Positions 11,690 to 21,959 of a DNA stretch of 47,942 nt are shown piece after piece. The notes beneath the pieces are model-generated. The model worked only from the letters and a program-made list of their open reading frames with translations. It had not been told where the DNA came from and made no database searches. The translations under genes and the position numbers were made by a program. The first letter of the stretch is position 1. Every line of letters begins with the position of its first letter. This DNA is from Chara braunii (taxonomy: Eukaryota; Streptophyta; Charophyceae; Charales; Characeae), in the NCBI GenBank assembly GCA_003427395.1, contig BFEA01000189.1, positions 855,701 to 903,642 on the forward strand. The letters are read 5' to 3'.

Positions 11690-12830
11690 GTCATAAGGTG
11701 AGTGTTCTCCCCACTCTCTCTTTCTCTCTTACGGGCACACACACACCCGTTACCCACAGCCTCTCATGCACCTGGCCAACTCCTCGGCCAGGTTCATGCA
11801 TTCTTACCAACGCCGGCAAGAAACGTGGGTCGATGATGCCAAACTGGATCGCAATGACGATGGCCGAAAGCACAGTGAGCACATCACTACGGTAAGCACT
11901 ACATATCTCCTCCGACTCACCGTCTTCTTCTGCTTCGCTCTATTAGCGAATGGTCGGTTACACCTTCGATGGAATGAGCAAAGATCGAAATGAATCTTGC
12001 GCAAAAATTCCCTACTTTCCAGCCATACACACAGAGTGAGAGAGTAAGGCTACTTTTGTCGATAGGATGAGCATCGCACCAGTCAACAGGTAAGTCTCCA
12101 ACCTCTCGCTTTGCATCACTACTTTCACTGAACGATGAGTGGACTCCGTATGAATCTTACGCTAGAATGGGAAAAAACAATACACACCTGTCTACCACCT
12201 TTCTCTTGTCGCTCCGCAGACACGCACCTTGACTCCCTTTTCGTACCTACCTCTCACATCCTTTCGTCTTCGTCTGCTTCTCCGTTAACTTATTCTCCTT
12301 CTTTCCCTCTTCATTTTCTGCTTCTCACGCGCGCCTGCACAACAGCCTCGCTGCCACACCCGTTTTCAGCTCTCACCAAGTGTGCAAAAAGGGAATGAAT
12401 CTTCCGCTAGAGAAAAGGAAAAATACATTGCTACTTCCCTGATGCGCAATTCTAATTTACCGTACCGCCAACTGACCTTCTTAATGGGAAATCCGCCAAC
12501 GACATCGGATTCGCCATTCATCAAAACTCCAACTTCAATTCCTGTTTTGCCTGCCTCTCTAAAAGAACGAGCAAATGGAGATCCTTCCTCCTCTGTTATC
12601 CATATCTCCTCGACACTTCCGCACACCCTTTTCCTCTCCTAACTCTTATCGTATTATCTTTCTTATTAAAACTAACTACAAATTCGGATTCACAAATCTC
12701 CGGAAGCCCCTATCCACATCTCCTTCGATCTCTCTTTTAATTTTCTTCCGCCTATTGTCTCTTTTTCCCTACACTCTGAATGCACCTGGCCCGGAACCCC
12801 GACTAGGTCCACTCAATCTCCTTTGCCCGT
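11690..12830 (+). repeat. Dispersed module Q, copy 1
   Basis: Pyrimidine-rich and non-coding. Blocks such as GAGCATCGCACCAGTCAACA at 12068 and GGTAAGTCTCCAACC recur at 20355-20390, and a RAAACTAAC block recurs near 20720 and 21075. It also contains three decayed copies of a TGAATCTTNCGCTAGA core (about 11985, 12150, 12398) that is the reverse complement of the centre of the Harbinger-like MITE family seen at 44-45 kb. Confidence 0.5.
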
Positions 12831-13918
12831 AAGACCAGGAAGAGGGGCATGACTCATAGGAGGTGGTCATCGTTGTCGCATGCAGGATCCACAACGAACA
12901 AGGCACCAGTCGTAAACAAGACTGAGACCATAAGTAGAATGGCACCCACAGCCTCGATGGTGAAAAGTGGGGGTACCTGTTAACCATTTGTGGACGGTGA
13001 ATGAACCTATCCGCACAGAAGGCCAGGTGCGTCCATACAGGTTGAGGGCACAATCAGAGTAGGAGGTATAAGAGACAAGGTAGTGAGTGATATTGTGAGG
13101 GGGATTTGAGTTTCACGCAGCGGAAGGAAGAGAGAGAGGGTACTTACCAATGTGAACTGACGATGAGGGATGAGGTCTAACTATATGCCTGAGTAGAGAG
13201 ATCGGAAGGAATGCAGGTAGAGGCAAGCAACGGTTTTGACAGGCAAAATGTGTCAGGCAAAGGAGCACTGTCAGATGAAGAGTTCAGCTAGGCGGCACAC
13301 CTGAAACAACAGATACGCACGAAATCAAAGGGGTAAGGTTCAGTTGAATTCGATTTCCAGTTCGAATGCAATTGGGTAACAAGGCCAGCTTGTGGACCTC
13401 CTTTGTCATAACGCTGGTCTGCGTAGTCAGCAGTCGCATGCATTGAGCTACTGTTGCTGTTCATTTTTTAGACGCTGCCACTGTGCTCTACTACTGTGTC
13501 GGGTAAGGTTCCTTCGGGTCTTGCTGCTGAAACTAATCTGTCTAGCAGGGTGTTCGCCGGGTCTGGCGGCTTAGACGACACCGTGCATCACCATGCATCA
13601 CCACGAGCTACCTCTACTTGCGGCACTTGCATGGTTTGTTGGTGGGTAATGTTACCTTGCTTGGCTACTGTGCGCAGACTGCTATGTCCACTGTTGTCTG
13701 GCTAAGAATTACTGAGTTTTGCTTACAATTTAAGTACGACACAGGGGAATGCAGGTTTGCGAGGTCCCGTAGTTGCAGTTTGGACCGAGTCTGAGGCATT
13801 AAGATATAAAGGTGTGACCAGACTCTTTAGAGGGGCCATCGCTGCAACTTGGAGGTCGTCAGAGAGTCTATGGCCAACTCTTTCACTCTAGTTTGACCGG
13901 TTGTTGCGCATTTTGACC
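12831..13918. other. Non-coding stretch upstream of module R copy 1
   Basis: No sustained frame. The last part (13390-13918) has loose similarity to 25540-25980, which precedes R copy 2, so the module may start earlier than the strong match shows. Confidence 0.35.
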
Positions 13919-14185
13919 ATCATTGCGGGGCCCTCAGGAGATTGAAGACAACAAGGCCCTCTCCTAAGAGTTGAGTTTGTCCCACCCCTGTATCTCGAGC
14001 GTCTGAAACCCCTCCTTCTGCCTTTCTTACTCTAAGTCTATAATCTGAGGTTACGAGAGGAAGGCGGAAAGGGGGATTGCAAACCGTAGGACCACAACAA
14101 GACCTTGTGGGAGGTCAACCTACCGATTGCGGGAGCGCTGCCGAAGCCCAGGCGGGGTTCTGGAGGCAGGGAACACTCTGGTATA
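13919..14185 (+). repeat. Dispersed module R, copy 1
   Basis: It matches 25985-26245 on the same strand. Shared blocks are CATTGCGGGGCCCTCAGG, CAAGGCCCTCTCCT, TACTCTAAGTCT, GGATTGCAA-CCGTAGGACC, CCGATTGCGGGAG and GGAGGCAGGGAAC. A third copy lies on the minus strand and is split by two insertions (17215-19480). No coding potential. Confidence 0.75.
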
Positions 14186-14279
14186 ATGCTCGTTGTACGC
14201 ATGTGAGTCTTTCCCCTAAACAAAATTACCCTTTGCTATTGTGTGTTTGTAAGAATAATTGAAAAAATTAATTGCTTTT

Positions 14280-14560
14280 ATTTGTTTTGAATTCAGGACA
14301 TGATCTGAAAGGTAAAATTAGAAAGTATGTATGATAAAGTCATATTAACTGTGTAAATTCAGACCGGATAAGTTTGTGAGATTATTTGTTGTTATGTTGC
14401 GGAGGTTGGACGAACACATAAGTTGCGGGTTGTTAAGCCACATGCACTTGTTGATTGTTTAGGCGGGACTCGACTACTCATAAGTTGAGTAGCCTAGTTC
14501 TACGCCATATGTCATTGTATGGGCTGACTAGCCACATCATGCGTTGGTGTGTCCTAGTCA
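14280..14560 (+). repeat. Truncated hairpin (H) segment following R copy 1
   Basis: Follows R copy 1 exactly as the H array follows R copy 2. It contains a clear hairpin: CTACTC (14474-14479), loop ATAAGTT, GAGTAG (14487-14492). A second possible stem is GACTAG (14526-14531)/CTAGTC (14554-14559). The copy then ends where the opposite-strand unit begins near 14560. Confidence 0.5.
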
Positions 14561-15390
14561 TATGCCTTACGGCTGCCACGAACTACAACGTCCAACCATA
14601 GAAACTCAAAAAAATCAAAAGGATAAAGGAGGATCTCCCTCTTCTCTCAAACGCATAACCCTTACGCACGGTGACAGTAGGTCACACAAACACTCAAAGC
14701 ATATGTATTTACATATGTATAAAGGGTTATAATTATGTGACGATCACTTCTCACAATCACAGTGGAACTCCTCTCAGCCATATATATGTATATGATCGCA
14801 GGCAGTCAAATCCAAAGTCCGAACCACCAAACATACCTGCAATCACATCAAAGATTCAACCAAAAGTCCATGTACTACACGGGTCAACTTCAACCATTCT
14901 TTGCACTCACACCCCTCGCTTTAACCATGCAACCCTCACTTTTGTGCAACTCCTTAAAATAAAATACTCATTATTTTTCTTAAATGGCCATTCAAATAAA
15001 GTTCGAGCGAAAGCACAGCGAAATAATTCAAACCACAGGGTTAAGAACTTTAGGTTGAGTGGTAAGAGTGGATTGGAGTTGGGTCGTAAACCGACGAATC
15101 GACAATCAACATGTTATCAGTGATAACAGAAGATGATCCTCATGGGATCAAGCTGAATCTATTCCAGATCCTAAATAAACGATCAAGAGGACATGTAACA
15201 CATGACAGGTCAGTCCCCAAACTAAATCTATAAGTCTATGGAGCATAATCTTCATATCACGATCTCACTCAAATATCATTTTTAATTAACCAAGACTAAA
15301 TTTATCTCTAAGCAGTTACCTAACAAAGGGGTAGATTCTGCTCAGATCTCCTCTTTACAGAGTGAATCTCCAGATTCGCCACCTGTTAGG
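14560..15390 (-). repeat. Module E, left arm of the large inverted repeat
   Basis: Reverse complement of 28400-29020 plus a block at 29616-29646. Shared features include the strings around ACGATCACTTCTCAC, GTCGTAAACCGACGAATCGA, GATCAAGAGGACATGTAACA and the palindrome GTTATCAGTGATAAC (15113-15127). The outermost part (14570-14605) is the reverse complement of ATGGTTGGACGTTGTAGTCC at 29620. No coding potential. Confidence 0.75.
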
Positions 15391-15415
15391 ATATAATCTA
15401 TTTTCTTTAAACTAA

Positions 15416-15970
15416 GAAAATTTCGGCAGCGCTTCCCGTAGGAAAAATGCATTATCATAATTTATACTAGCCCGCATATGAAAACATAAATACTCTTTAA
15501 CTCTTGAAAGTCAAATTTTATCTAACTCCATGAATTAGTAAAAATTTTGGCAGAACTCCTTTCAGAAAAGGAGACTTCACAGATTTATACTAAGTCGGAT
15601 TTGAACTAAAAAAACAAACTTGAGTTCAACTAAGACAAAATTTAACTAACTTCTTAGATTTGTAAAAATTTCAGCAACACTCCCTATAGAAAAGTGTTAA
15701 TCCAAGATTTATACAAAACCTAGTTCAAAATTTAAAGTGACTTTGACTTCTCGAGGCCCAATTTGTCCAACTCCTTTGAATTAACAAAAATTTGGGCAGT
15801 ACTCCCTTTAGAAAAGAAGACTTCTCATATTTCTACTAAACCATATATAAAATTTAGACAAATCAGACTTTGAAAAATCAAAATTTAACTAACTGTTTGG
15901 ATTTGCAAAAATTTTGGCAGCACTTCTCATAGAGAAAGTAACTTACTAAGATCTATACAAACCCAAGTAT
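15416..15970 (-). repeat. Module T: five tandem ~123-bp units, left arm
   Basis: Units recur at about 15416, 15540, 15664, 15786 and 15908, a period of 122-124 bp. Each is marked by AAAATTTNGGCAGNRCT followed by TTTATACTAAGC-like sequence. Each unit holds a short stem that differs between units, for example CTCCTTT/AAAGGAG near 15557 and AACACT/AGTGTT near 15676. The array is the inverted counterpart of 27740-28290. Confidence 0.75.
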
Positions 15971-16249
15971 AAGAAATGATCCACAAAATACAAAAATTGA
16001 TCGAAGTAAAAAAATTAGCTAAAACAATGCAGGAATTTAAACTAACTCTTATAACTCTAGCATGTGGCGAGCAACTAAAGCAACTACCTATCAAACTGAA
16101 ACTCGTACTAGGTAGTGATCTCCCTCAGCCACATGCAAGACCAAACCACAAGGAGTAATTACTCTCACCATCCCCAAGTCAAAATCCTCATAGATAGTTC
16201 ATGAATCTTTCAGATGATTTAACCCTTATACCCACCTTACATATGACAC

Positions 16250-17005
16250 GATGCTAAACCATTCAACTTAGAAACAATGTCGAGCATGCCTTTAGAATAT
16301 ACACGAACATGTTGCACAACCACTTTTCTCTTCTTTGGGCATATAACTAGACCATTCAACTTGGAAACAATGCCTAGTCGCCTTGAACTGTTTAATAGTC
16401 AAAGTTTAATAAATTTCTGACTTTGTTTTCAAAATAAATGAAAATATGGGCAAGGGACTAAACCATTCAGCTTAAAAACAATGCTCTGTCTGCCCAAATT
16501 ACTTCTAATTATACTTTGTATTTTCCTTTCTCTTCTTAATGATATGGTTTAGTGTTGGACGATTAAGCTTATAAACAATATCCAATTGTCGGTTCATATG
16601 CAAGTATAGATAAAGTATTTCTTGTTTATATTCAGTTTGTACTTATGTGTGTGGTTTTCAGGCTAAACCATTCAACTTAGAAACAATGCTTAGCTTAGAC
16701 CTTCCTTTAAAAAAAAAACACAAGATTAGACCATTCAGCTTAGAAACAATGTTCAATCTGTCCTTAAACAGTTCAAAGCATGAAGTTGGATTTTTCATCC
16801 AACTTCAGTCAGAAACCCCAAAAGAAATAGACAAACTAGGTCATTCACTGAGAAACAATATTTGGTCTCAGAGATCAGCGAGGCAAACCCTCAGAAATAA
16901 ATACAGCAACCAGGTCATTCAGCTTATAAACAATGTCTGGTCCTTCATAAAACAGTCAAATAAACATAGCTCTGGATCACTCAGTTTAAAAACAATGCCC
17001 AGTTC
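16250..17005 (-). repeat. Module H: hairpin array with covarying stems, left arm
   Basis: Eight or nine irregularly spaced units share the loop core (minus strand) ATTGTTTCTAAGTTGAATG. Each is flanked by short arms that pair with each other but differ between units: ATGCT/AGCAT (16251/16283), ACTAG/CTAGT (16346/16374), TTGGA/TCCAA (16555/16581), GCTAAAC/GCTTAGC (16662/16688), AGATTAGAC/GTTCAATCT (16723/16751), ACCAG/CTGGT (16909/16937) and CTGG/CCAG (16972/16999). One unit near 16838-16866 lacks a good stem. No ORF spans the array. It is the inverted counterpart of 26513-27450. Confidence 0.75.
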
Positions 17006-17692
17006 TTGGTTGACCTGGTCAAACGCATGCAAACTATCTTCCTCCCACCTTCCCCTAGTTCATCCGAGTCCGTACTAGTCCGCTTGCAGTCGAAATTAAG
17101 AGAAACTTCAGCTTCACGCACACATTCATTCCATTTAGTCTGATTAAATCCTGAAAGAAAGCAAAATCATAGAGGAACACATGCATACAATCATTCAAAC
17201 TAAGAGGAAATAGTCAAACAGGGGTATGGTGGGATCATATAGACAGAAAAATACATACCTGATTGTTCCCTGCCAGGGAAACACCCGCGGACGCGTCCGC
17301 GGGGTCGAGCTCGGATCGCGGACCCAAATGGGTCCGCATTTGCGGCCTACCTGGTCCGCACCGCGGACCCGATTTTACACGAATTTTCTTGAATTAAGTA
17401 ATAGGTAAAAAAAAAACAAAAATATATGGGGTTGTAGGGAATTTTGAGCCCTACAACCCCATTTTGTTTTTTTTTGAATCCGACTTTATTTAGGATTTTT
17501 AAAAAATCAAAAAGAAATTGGATTTAAAAAAAATTAAAAAATATATATTTAAAGAAAAGCAGGAATTTTTTTTGGTCATTTTTTATCATGAGATATATGG
17601 TCCATGAGTTTACCTGTATTTTTTTAGAAATGAATTCATGTTTTTTGCAGAAGTGTGAGGTGTTTTCAAAAAATGCGGATGCCAAAAAAAAA

Positions 17693-18302
17693 NNNNNNNN
17701 NNNNNNNNNNNNNNNNNNNNNNNNNNNNNNNNNNNNNNNNNNNNNNNNNNNNNNNNNNNNNNNNNNNNNNNNNNNNNNNNNNNNNNNNNNNNNNNNNNNN
17801 NNNNNNNNNNNNNNNNNNNNNNNNNNNNNNNNNNNNNNNNNNNNNNNNNNNNNNNNNNNNNNNNNNNNNNNNNNNNNNNNNNNNNNNNNNNNNNNNNNNN
17901 NNNNNNNNNNNNNNNNNNNNNNNNNNNNNNNNNNNNNNNNNNNNNNNNNNNNNNNNNNNNNNNNNNNNNNNNNNNNNNNNNNNNNNNNNNNNNNNNNNNN
18001 NNNNNNNNNNNNNNNNNNNNNNNNNNNNNNNNNNNNNNNNNNNNNNNNNNNNNNNNNNNNNNNNNNNNNNNNNNNNNNNNNNNNNNNNNNNNNNNNNNNN
18101 NNNNNNNNNNNNNNNNNNNNNNNNNNNNNNNNNNNNNNNNNNNNNNNNNNNNNNNNNNNNNNNNNNNNNNNNNNNNNNNNNNNNNNNNNNNNNNNNNNNN
18201 NNNNNNNNNNNNNNNNNNNNNNNNNNNNNNNNNNNNNNNNNNNNNNNNNNNNNNNNNNNNNNNNNNNNNNNNNNNNNNNNNNNNNNNNNNNNNNNNNNNN
18301 NN
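17693..18302. other. Assembly gap (610 N)
   Basis: A run of N. Open frames running across it are artefacts of the unknown bases. The gap abuts CAAT and GC-rich repeats on the right, a likely cause of assembly failure. Confidence 0.98.
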
Positions 18303-18336
18303 CAATCAATCAAAGGGGCGCGGGGCGACCCCGCCC

Positions 18337-18372
<36 letters not shown>

Positions 18373-18394
18373 GGGGCGCGGGGCGACCCCGCCC

Positions 18395-18445
<51 letters not shown>

Positions 18446-18446
18446 C
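18303..18446. repeat. CAAT tetranucleotide array with GC-rich spacers
   Basis: (ATCA)n tracts alternate with two identical GC-rich spacers of about 26 bases containing GGGGCGCGGGGCGACCCC. The spacer is itself partly palindromic (GGGGC...GCCCC, GGGG/CCCC). The array probably continues into the gap. Confidence 0.85.
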
Positions 18447-18805
18447 GAAAGAAAAAAAAAAAAAATCGTTTTTTTTCCCTATTTTCTTCGATTTCGCCCT
18501 TACCCCCCCAACCAAAAATTAGATTTTTTTCGTTTTTTTTTGCCTGATGGGGTGGGGCTGGGGTTGCGCCGCCACGTGGCGCTTCCTGTTTCCCAAACCC
18601 CCTTCCCCAGCGGCCGTCACGCGTCCGCGGGGTCGCAGACTCGGCCGCGGTCGCGGACTTGGCCGCGCCTGTCCGCCACCGAGGGGGATTCATAGTTCCC
18701 TACGTTCAAAACCTCGCCTAGGTTCCGACAGAGTTCCCGCAATCGGTGGGCAGACTCCCCATAGAGTCTTGTTGCGGTCCTACAGTTTGCAATCCCACCT
18801 GCCGC

Positions 18806-19324
18806 CTATGTATCACCTGCGGTCGTGACCGCAGGCATTTGACTGCAAGCGGTTAACATCCCGACTGCAGCGGGCGACCACCCACGGCCAAGTGCGGTCA
18901 GAAAACCCCGACATTTTTAAATTCTAGGATAATAGGCAAAAAAAAACAAAAAACAATGGGGTTGTAGTTTTTTGTGTGCTTTACAATCGTATTTTTTTAG
19001 TTTTATTTTTTGACTTCTTTTTTTAATTTTAAAAAAATAAAAAACAGAAATCCATCAAACAAAAGTTCTTTACTTTATTCTTTTAGTAAGAAAAATAAAG
19101 GATTTTGTTTGTTTGTTATCTCAAATTTTGTAACGAATTTTGATATGACCCCAAGGCAAAAGTTGTTCAATTTATTTTTGGCATAACATATATTTTTTTT
19201 CAGGTTTTTCTGACTTTTTTTTTTTTTTTCATGACAGCGGATCGCGGTCATGACCACGGCCTCGAGGCCAAGACCGCGGTCCGCGGTCGTGCCCGCGATG
19301 ACCGTGACCGCGAGGGATTCATAG
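18806..19324. mobile_element. hAT-like non-autonomous element A (GCGGTC words), complete
   Basis: Termini CTATGTATC at 18806 and GATTCATAG ending at 19324 form imperfect inverted ends. They are flanked by identical CCTGCCGC copies (18798-18805 and 19325-19332), an 8-bp target duplication; a 9-bp reading is also possible. Subterminal GCGGTC/GACCGC words cluster within about 100 bp of each end. The core shares CCAAGGCAAAAGTTGTT with element C and the ATGGGGTTGTAG segment with element B. At 519 bp it has no coding capacity, so it would depend on a transposase elsewhere. Confidence 0.8.
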
Positions 19325-19799
19325 CCTGCCGCCTTCCTCTCATAACCAATAGACCAAACTTAGAGTGAGAAGGACATAGATAGAAACATTTAAACTTTAA
19401 GATACAAGATAGGTGCTCCCAGACTCGCGCGAGAGGGTCTTGGTTCCTTGACTCGCTTGAGGGCCCCGCAATGGCAGTCAAGGATGCCGCAACAACTCGG
19501 TCAAACGGAAGTCAAACTGTCGATTGCTGATTCCCAGACGATTCCCGAATCGCAGCAAGGACACTCCTTCAGTCAACCCAACGATCTCAGCCCCTCCGCA
19601 AGCTTGCAACCTCGCGACCACAACTGTTCTTGATCACCAACGTAACAGGTTGAGTAGTACTCAAGCCTGTACACACATACACAGCCTTGTGGCTCGCTCC
19701 CAGCTATCCCCCTTTGATGGTTTGAACAATACATCGGCCAATTCACCTAGTGTGCACCTTGCGGCTGGCTTTGCCGCTGCCTCGCACAGTGGGTTGGGC

Positions 19800-21400
19800 A
19801 GCACCCAAGTCAATAGGCAAGTCTCTTGACGAGTAACAGTCTACAACAACAGCAGCAGTTCCAGGACCAGTCGTAGCGCCTCGTCGATCTCTAATAGTAG
19901 TAACTAAGGTCAACTTTGCAGTTGTGATCTCTATGTCGCTGCTTACTCCACTCGGCAGTATAGGCAACGAGCCGGCGCACAGGTAGTCGGTACTCTCGCG
20001 GTACTCTCGCAGTCGGTCCGTTGCCTCGATACGTAGACTTCCCAATCTTGCCTGGTCTTCTCGCTACTTCAACCGACAGGGAAGGGAAACTACCTCCGCT
20101 AGCAGGTCAGTCTCCAAATTCTACAGCCTGCCCTTCAACTCTACTCTTTCGTCCAAAACCACCAGTCGACAGTTAGACTTCCAACCCTGCAGTTGGCCTC
20201 ATTCTATCTCATTTTGGGAGGGGGACGAGCAGTGTGCTGGCCCCAAGCTGCTTTCATCGATGGGTGAGCAAAATCGAATGAATCTTCGGCTAGAGCCGGG
20301 GCTGATGCACTGCCACCTGCCATGCACGCAGAGAGCTACTAGCCATCGATGAGATAAGCATCGCACCGGGCAACAGGTAAATCTCTAACCCCGCGGCTGG
20401 CCTTACGCTACTTCCATCGATAGGATGAGCAAAATCGAACTGAATATGTCACTAAAAAGTGGTTAGATACATGCTCACCTTGCTAACTCCTTCCCCGAGC
20501 GCAGCACTTAATAACTATACTGACAAACCCGCAACTTTTTCGTATAAACCGATGTCATTGTTTAACTAACAACACTCTAAAACTTCTACTCGACAATTTT
20601 CCTCGCCCGTTTTCGTCGAGAAACGGGCGAGCCCTCCTTTCCACCCGGTGAAGTTCATCTCTTCCGGCAGCTCTGCGCTGTCCATTCTTCTACTAACTCC
20701 TTATCTAGTCACTCATCGCTAAAACTAACATTGGATATGGGTTCGCCCTACACCAGAACCCCTACATTCAACCTCCATTTGCTCAATTCCACCAAGGATC
20801 GAGTATACTACGCAATTTTCATTCCACCATGTCTACTCCTTCGTTTATCTCCGCGTAACCTTTTTTTTTTACTACTAGCTTAATTTATACTAACTTTCAA
20901 TTTATACCGCGAAATCGGGGTCGCATGGGCCGGAAACCACCGATTCGAGTCCTCCCTCGCCCGAAACCGGTCAGAAATGAGTGAGATAAGTGCTTTCTTA
21001 CTCTCCCTCCTTCCCACTCTCGCCATCTCTCGCACGGCCTACTTTTCTTCTACCACCATATCTACTAACTATCTACTAAAGCTAACACTACCACCGTACT
21101 CGCCTGGTCCACAAACCCCTATTCACCATCTTCCCCCACTCGTTTTCACCGAGCAACGAGCGGGGCATTCGTTTTCGGTCTTCGCCATATCTATCTTTCT
21201 TCCTTCACTCGACTCTTCCTTTTTCCGCACGTATCCGGCGCAAATACCATCCAAATTCATTTCCTTTTTCCGCTACCTTTGCCTTCCCCGCTACCTTCTT
21301 CTGCTCGCCTCTGGTACCTCCGCCAGTTCTGCGCCGGGGCATCGGTTCAGTCTTTCTTGTAGCGTAGTGGTACCTCCCGGTGCCCCTGCTGTCTAGAGAG
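19800..21400 (+). repeat. Dispersed module Q, copy 2
   Basis: Same strand as Q copy 1. Shared blocks include AAGCATCGCACCGGGCAACA with GGTAAATCTCTAACC (20357) and the repeated ATGAGCAAAATCGAA motif (20263 and 20425). Several internal AGGYMAGTCTC repeats occur at 19815, 20105 and 20375. Pyrimidine-rich, non-coding. Confidence 0.5.
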
Positions 21401-21959
21401 AACTTCGGAGGAAGTCGACTATCAACAGGTGCGAATCCAGAGTCGCGCCTAAGTCAAGGAGCGCCGGAGCAGAATAACAATAATACGACTATAAATAATA
21501 TAAATATTTAGAGCTTCTAATCGTTAGGAGTCGATGAACGAGGAAAAAGAACCGCTAGTATCGTTTTCAGCGCCGCCGATGGAAAAACCAAAGGGGGATA
21601 GCCCCGTCGGGCCCTGAACTCCTCGGTCCCTTCGCGCCACTCTGATATCCTCGCGTCGTCGTCGCTCGATCTCAATCCCTGAATCTCTCTGATGAAAGTC
21701 CGACGTTGTAACCAATAGGGCTTAGCCCAAGTCTGGGTCTAGTTCTTATGAACACTTAAATAAGCGGACTCGGCGCGACACGTCCTTGAAATGTCGATGT
21801 CGTCCTCCGCACGTACGCACAAGCCACAGGCAAATGCACCAATCAAGGGGCAAGATCTTTTCAATCCTAGTTTAATCTGAAATAAAAATTGGGCCGGCGA
21901 TCACGCTGGCTCTTCGATCATCAATAAATAAAAAGATCACGCGCGCCTTAAGTCTGCGC
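21401..21959. other. Non-coding stretch between Q2 and P2
   Basis: No convincing frame, no repeat beyond isolated words. Nothing further recognised. Confidence 0.35.

Larger units (their letters stand above)
17274..18695. mobile_element. hAT-like non-autonomous element B (GCGGAC words), contains gap
   Basis: Left end CAGGGAAACACCC at 17274; right end reads, in reverse complement, CTATGAATCCCCC and ends at 18695. Flanks are TTCCCTGC (17266-17273) and TTCCCTAC (18696-18703), an 8-bp duplication with one mismatch. Both ends are packed with GCGGAC/GTCCGC words. The left interior has ATGGGGTTGTAGGG (from about 17427) and its perfect inverse shortly after; the same segment occurs in element A. Eight-bp duplications and a CAGGG start fit hAT superfamily habits. 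No transposase is visible, but 610 N lie inside. Confidence 0.7.
17215..19480 (-). repeat. Module R, copy 3, split by two insertions
   Basis: Read on the minus strand, R begins at about 19480 (ATTGCGGGGCCCTCAAG), runs to 19325, is interrupted by element A, resumes 18805-18696 (GGTGGGATTGCAA, CCGATTGCGGGAAC), is interrupted by element B, and resumes at 17273 (GGCAGGGAACAATCAGG) into the H array. Removing A and B restores collinearity with R copy 2. Confidence 0.75.

Noticed and set aside
17524-18695. Long open frames on both strands over the gap
   Set aside because: They consist of N; only the flanks are real sequence and these are repeats.
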